Shown here one piece after another: positions 61,541 through 64,000 of a stretch of DNA of 64,000 nt; the stretch's first letter is position 1; each line of letters begins with the position of its first letter. The DNA comes from Phycisphaeraceae bacterium. GTDB taxonomy: Bacteria; Planctomycetota; Phycisphaerae; Phycisphaerales; UBA1924. The translations under genes were made by a program, and so were the position numbers. The DNA is taken from NCBI GenBank assembly GCA_019636675.1, contig JAHBXC010000001.1, positions 806,001 to 870,000 on the forward strand. Direction: 5' to 3'. The notes beneath the pieces were generated by a model. That model saw only the letters and a list, made by a program, of their open reading frames with translations. It was not told where the DNA came from and did not search any database.

Positions 61541-62344
61541 TCAGCGGCGCCGGTTGTTGAACGAGTACCCGCCGATCTGGCGGTGCATGTAGTCCGGGGC
61601 GCTGATGATGAGCGAGTTGTTGTGGAGCCGGATCGTCCCGCCCGTCCCGCCGTTGACGACCCACTGCTCGGGCTCGACGAGGGTGGTGATGAGCGTGATG
61701 ATCTCCTGCGCACGCTCCTCGGAGTCCGGCTCGACATCGTTCTGATCGTTGACCTGGAACACGCCGCGCCCGCCGCCGCCGCCACCGCCTCCGGAGCCCT
61801 GCTGGAGCACGGCGTCGAGGTCGAGCTGGGGCACCTCGGTGAAGTTCGGGATCACGAAGACCAGGTCGTTGATGTCGTAGATCTGCAGTCGCTTGCGCGA
61901 GTTCAGACGCTCCTTGGGCCCGACCTCGATAATGCCGTCCTCGGTGAGCTGCCAGCTCGCCTCGTTGAACTCATCGCCGACGCGCTCGAGCACGGAGTTG
62001 AGGATCGAGAGGATCGTCGCGTTCCGGGCCTTGAGCGACACGGTGGCCTCGGCGTCGAGCCCGACCGGGTTCCGCGAGTCCATCCACTTGATGTCGAGGG
62101 GCAGTTCGCCCGCCTGCTCGAGGAACAGCAGCACGTCCTCGAGTCGCGAATCCTCGAGCGTGAGCGTCAGGCGCTGGTTCAGCAGGCGCAGCGTCTGCTC
62201 GCGCGGGTCGACGGTCTTCGCGGCGCGGGTTCGCACCTCGCCGTTGGTCCTCGTGGCCTGCTGTGCGAGGGCCGCGTGCGACGCGATCGCGATCGCGCCG
62301 AGCGCCGTGAGTGCCTGGATCGTCCTCGGGTTGAATCGTGCCAT
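61541..62344 (-). CDS. Exported protein with STN/secretin-like N-terminal domain
   Basis: 267 residues from the ATG at 62344 (GGGGAG 6 bases upstream). A signal peptide (ALTALGAIAIASHAALA) is followed by TLTLEDSRLEDVLLFLEQAG and SLKARNATILSILNSVLERV, the secretin/TonB short N-terminal pattern (V..al..la...g.....). Next is IYDINDLVFVIPNFTEVP, a phrase common in planctomycete exported proteins, then a Gly-rich stretch and a terminal domain (WVVNGGTGGTIRLHNNSLII). It lacks a secretin gate, so it is more likely a scaffold or GspD-like accessory. Convergent with rimO, 6 bases apart. Confidence 0.7.
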   Translation of the reverse strand: MARFNPRTIQALTALGAIAIASHAALAQQATRTNGEVRTRAAKTVDPREQTLRLLNQRLTLTLEDSRLEDVLLFLEQAGELPLDIKWMDSRNPVGLDAEATVSLKARNATILSILNSVLERVGDEFNEASWQLTEDGIIEVGPKERLNSRKRLQIYDINDLVFVIPNFTEVPQLDLDAVLQQGSGGGGGGGGRGVFQVNDQNDVEPDSEERAQEIITLITTLVEPEQWVVNGGTGGTIRLHNNSLIISAPDYMHRQIGGYSFNNRRR

Positions 62345-62485
62345 CGTCGCTCCCCGTCGCTTCGGAACCTTCATGAAAGAACCGGACTTCCCACTACCCT
62401 ACGCCCCCGGCCCCGGGCGGTTGCTCATCGATCCGGCGGACGCCCTGGCGCCCCCGGGCCCCCGGCGCCCCCGCCGCCCGCATCC

Positions 62486-63223
62486 TCATCCCCGGCTGTA
62501 GATCCCCCTCGCCCGGATCTCACGCACCACCGCCGGGGGCAGCACCCGGTCGAGCTCGGGCGAGTTCGGCCCTTCCTTGAGCAGCGCCTCGCGGATGCGC
62601 GTCGCCTCGGCGTCGATCACCGGCACCTCCACCACGCGTTCGCGCCACTCCGCGAGCTCCTCGGGCGTCCAGTGGGGCTCCATCGCGCGCATCAGCCGGT
62701 CGACGGTCTCCATCGGCGTGCGCAGCATCACCAGGGGCTCGGCGATGCGGATGATCTCTCGCGGCTCACGCCACTTGTGGAACTGCACCGCCTGATCCGC
62801 CCCGATCAGCAGACGCAGCGTCACGCCCTCGCCCAGCTCACGACGCATGTATCGCAGCGAATCCAGCGTGTAGCTCGGCTTGCGAGGGTGCAGCTCGTCG
62901 ACCGCGTCACTCTCCCTCGCGCGATCGAGCTCGAGCGTCGCGACCGCGGCGCTCGTCTCGCCCACATCCAGCAGCGCCAGACGGAGCATCTCCACCCGAT
63001 CCGAATCGCTCGCCAGCGGGTTGTCTTTCTTGAGGGGCGAGAGCGCCGCAGGGACATACAGCAGCCAGTCCGCGCCGACCTTCCGGCGCACCAGCGTGGG
63101 CAGCGCGATGTGCCCCTTGTGCGGCGGATCGAATGTCCCGCCGAACACAAGGACCGTCTTCACCCGCCCGGGAACGGGCAGCGGGCCGACAGGGATCGCG
63201 AGCAAGGCGGCGGCGTTCGTCAC
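62486..63223 (-). CDS. nadD: Nicotinate-nucleotide adenylyltransferase
   Basis: 245 residues from a GTG at 63223 with TTGGAG 6-7 bases upstream; a TTG at 63235 is an alternative. Makes deamido-NAD from NaMN. The nucleotidyltransferase signature is FGGTFDPPHKGHIALP, followed by the phosphate-binding YVPAALSPLKKDNPLA and the SYTLDSLRYMRREL segment. The second motif, normally ISSTxIR, reads IDAEATRIREAL, a noticeable deviation though the Arg is retained. It is longer at the N terminus than bacterial relatives. Confidence 0.88.
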   Translation of the reverse strand: MTNAAALLAIPVGPLPVPGRVKTVLVFGGTFDPPHKGHIALPTLVRRKVGADWLLYVPAALSPLKKDNPLASDSDRVEMLRLALLDVGETSAAVATLELDRARESDAVDELHPRKPSYTLDSLRYMRRELGEGVTLRLLIGADQAVQFHKWREPREIIRIAEPLVMLRTPMETVDRLMRAMEPHWTPEELAEWRERVVEVPVIDAEATRIREALLKEGPNSPELDRVLPPAVVREIRARGIYSRG

Positions 63224-63325
63224 GCGGGGCTCCAATAAGGGCCGATCTCGACCCGACGCCCGGGCGTCTCACACCCGGCCTCGGTGTCTTCGCGAAACGG
63301 TAGCACCGGGAGGCGCCCCCGACAG

Positions 63326-63844
63326 TTAATCGCGCGCGGCGCCTTCGAGCAGCATCAGGGGCCCGTTCATCAGTTCAGGCGCGTCCCCGAAACGGTCAAC
63401 CGTCAGGTGCTCATTGACCGTGTAAACCTCGTCGGCGCGCAGGCCCTCGGCGAGCACCCGGCCGTCGCCAGTCAGCACCCGATAGGTCGGCTCACCGCGA
63501 CCGGAGACGATCTCGATGCGATAGGTCCTGCCGCGCATCTCTCCGAGCAGCCCGGCCAGATCCCGGCGTGCCTCCGGCTGGATCGGGGGCGCCGTCGCGA
63601 GCGACGCATCCGGGAGCGAAACACCCTGGCTGGCCGACGACGGTCCGGGCTCGGCGAGCATCGCCACCAGCACGAACGCGCCCGCCATGCCGGACGCCAC
63701 GCCCACCTTCACCAGCGTCGCGCGAAGCCGGGCACGCGACGCCGGCGCCGGGGCCGAAACCGTCACCGGCACTCCCCCGCCGCAGCCGCAGCGCGTGCAG
63801 TCTCCGCCGCAGGAACCCTTCCGCGATGGCGCCTCGTGTGTCAT
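63326..63844 (-). CDS. Unknown membrane protein with Cys-rich N terminus
   Basis: 172 residues from the ATG at 63844 (weak Shine-Dalgarno). The cytoplasmic N terminus has a dense cysteine cluster (GSCGGDCTRCGCGGG) that could bind metal. One membrane helix follows (VGVASGMAGAFVLVAMLAE) and an extracytoplasmic C-terminal domain (RTYRIEIVSGRGEPTYRVLT, then VYTVNEHLTVDRFGDAPELM). No family recognised. Upstream the frame is open toward the window edge but without supporting features. Confidence 0.6.
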   Translation of the reverse strand: MTHEAPSRKGSCGGDCTRCGCGGGVPVTVSAPAPASRARLRATLVKVGVASGMAGAFVLVAMLAEPGPSSASQGVSLPDASLATAPPIQPEARRDLAGLLGEMRGRTYRIEIVSGRGEPTYRVLTGDGRVLAEGLRADEVYTVNEHLTVDRFGDAPELMNGPLMLLEGAARD

Positions 63845-64000
63845 GCAAGACTCATCGGCGCATTCGGCCAGCGACTCACGCCCGTCTCGCCCGATGGGCA
63901 CGGCTCCCCCCGTGGATGCGTGCGGCCCGCCCGATATACTCCCGCGTCCTCGACCCGCGGCCCTGGCCGCGACCGTCCGTTTCTCAGCCGGCCCCATCGT

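Overview
The window is GC-rich, gene-dense bacterial chromosome, most likely from a planctomycete of the Phycisphaerae type (inference). Supporting this are a complete-looking rod/ring/hook-junction flagellar gene set, secreted proteins ending in PEP-CTERM-like tails (small-residue motif, hydrophobic stretch, RRRR), a class II B12-dependent ribonucleotide reductase, the futalosine menaquinone enzyme MqnC, an EF-P with a Pro-Gly-Asn loop and a CdaA-type cyclase with a variant DGA motif. No CRISPR array, insertion sequence, rRNA or prophage was seen.

Layout. 1-1.5 kb: end of pgi and an SDR oxidoreductase. 1.6-17.8 kb: one long minus-strand flagellar block. Read in transcription order it is a 92-codon unknown gene, flgF, flgG, flgA, flgH, flgI, flgJ (rod-binding part only), flgN, flgK, flgL, fliW, csrA and three flagellins. 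Genes from flgF to flgL are tightly spaced or overlapping, and each flagellin is a separate unit. FliW, CsrA and flagellin form the known partner-switch that matches flagellin synthesis to export. Here the flagellin and flgI leaders carry GGA-bearing hairpins at or beside the Shine-Dalgarno, as expected of CsrA targets. 18-26 kb: xerD-like recombinase, frr, a GNAT enzyme, efp, a Tat-type metallo-beta-lactamase-fold protein, small unknown genes, a PEP-CTERM-like protein and mqnC. 26-31 kb: nrdJ, then a visibly AT-richer accessory patch (DUF6338 membrane protein, an overlapping 62-codon gene and a 67-codon DNA-binding-like gene), then dcd.

32-38 kb: pcrA-type helicase, two tandem paralogous secreted proteins with duplicated promoters and terminators, DUF4282, purD and tRNA-Pro(TGG). 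39-44 kb: a four-gene tripartite efflux operon (adaptor, ATPase, permease, TolC-like lipoprotein) with overlapping stops and starts, then an isolated nuoA. 45-51 kb: an EAL-GGDEF protein, a translationally linked DUF2752/lipoprotein cluster, and cdaR-cdaA on the opposite strand. 51-56 kb: an SLC13-family transporter, an Nfu N-terminal-domain protein, mutY and rpsA (S1) with a readable promoter and terminator. 56-64 kb: a large secreted protein with a possible AMMECR1-like region, an SPL-family radical SAM protein, rimO, an STN/secretin-like exported protein, nadD and a membrane protein cut close to the window end.

Non-coding structure: several clear intrinsic terminators, two dispersed repeat families each with two copies (about 110 bp at 19.2 and 58.5 kb; about 30 bp at 25.9 and 58.45 kb), a recurrent GSTACRCT -10-like motif, and an apparently long dcd leader. 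All function calls rest on motif recognition by eye; no database search was run.
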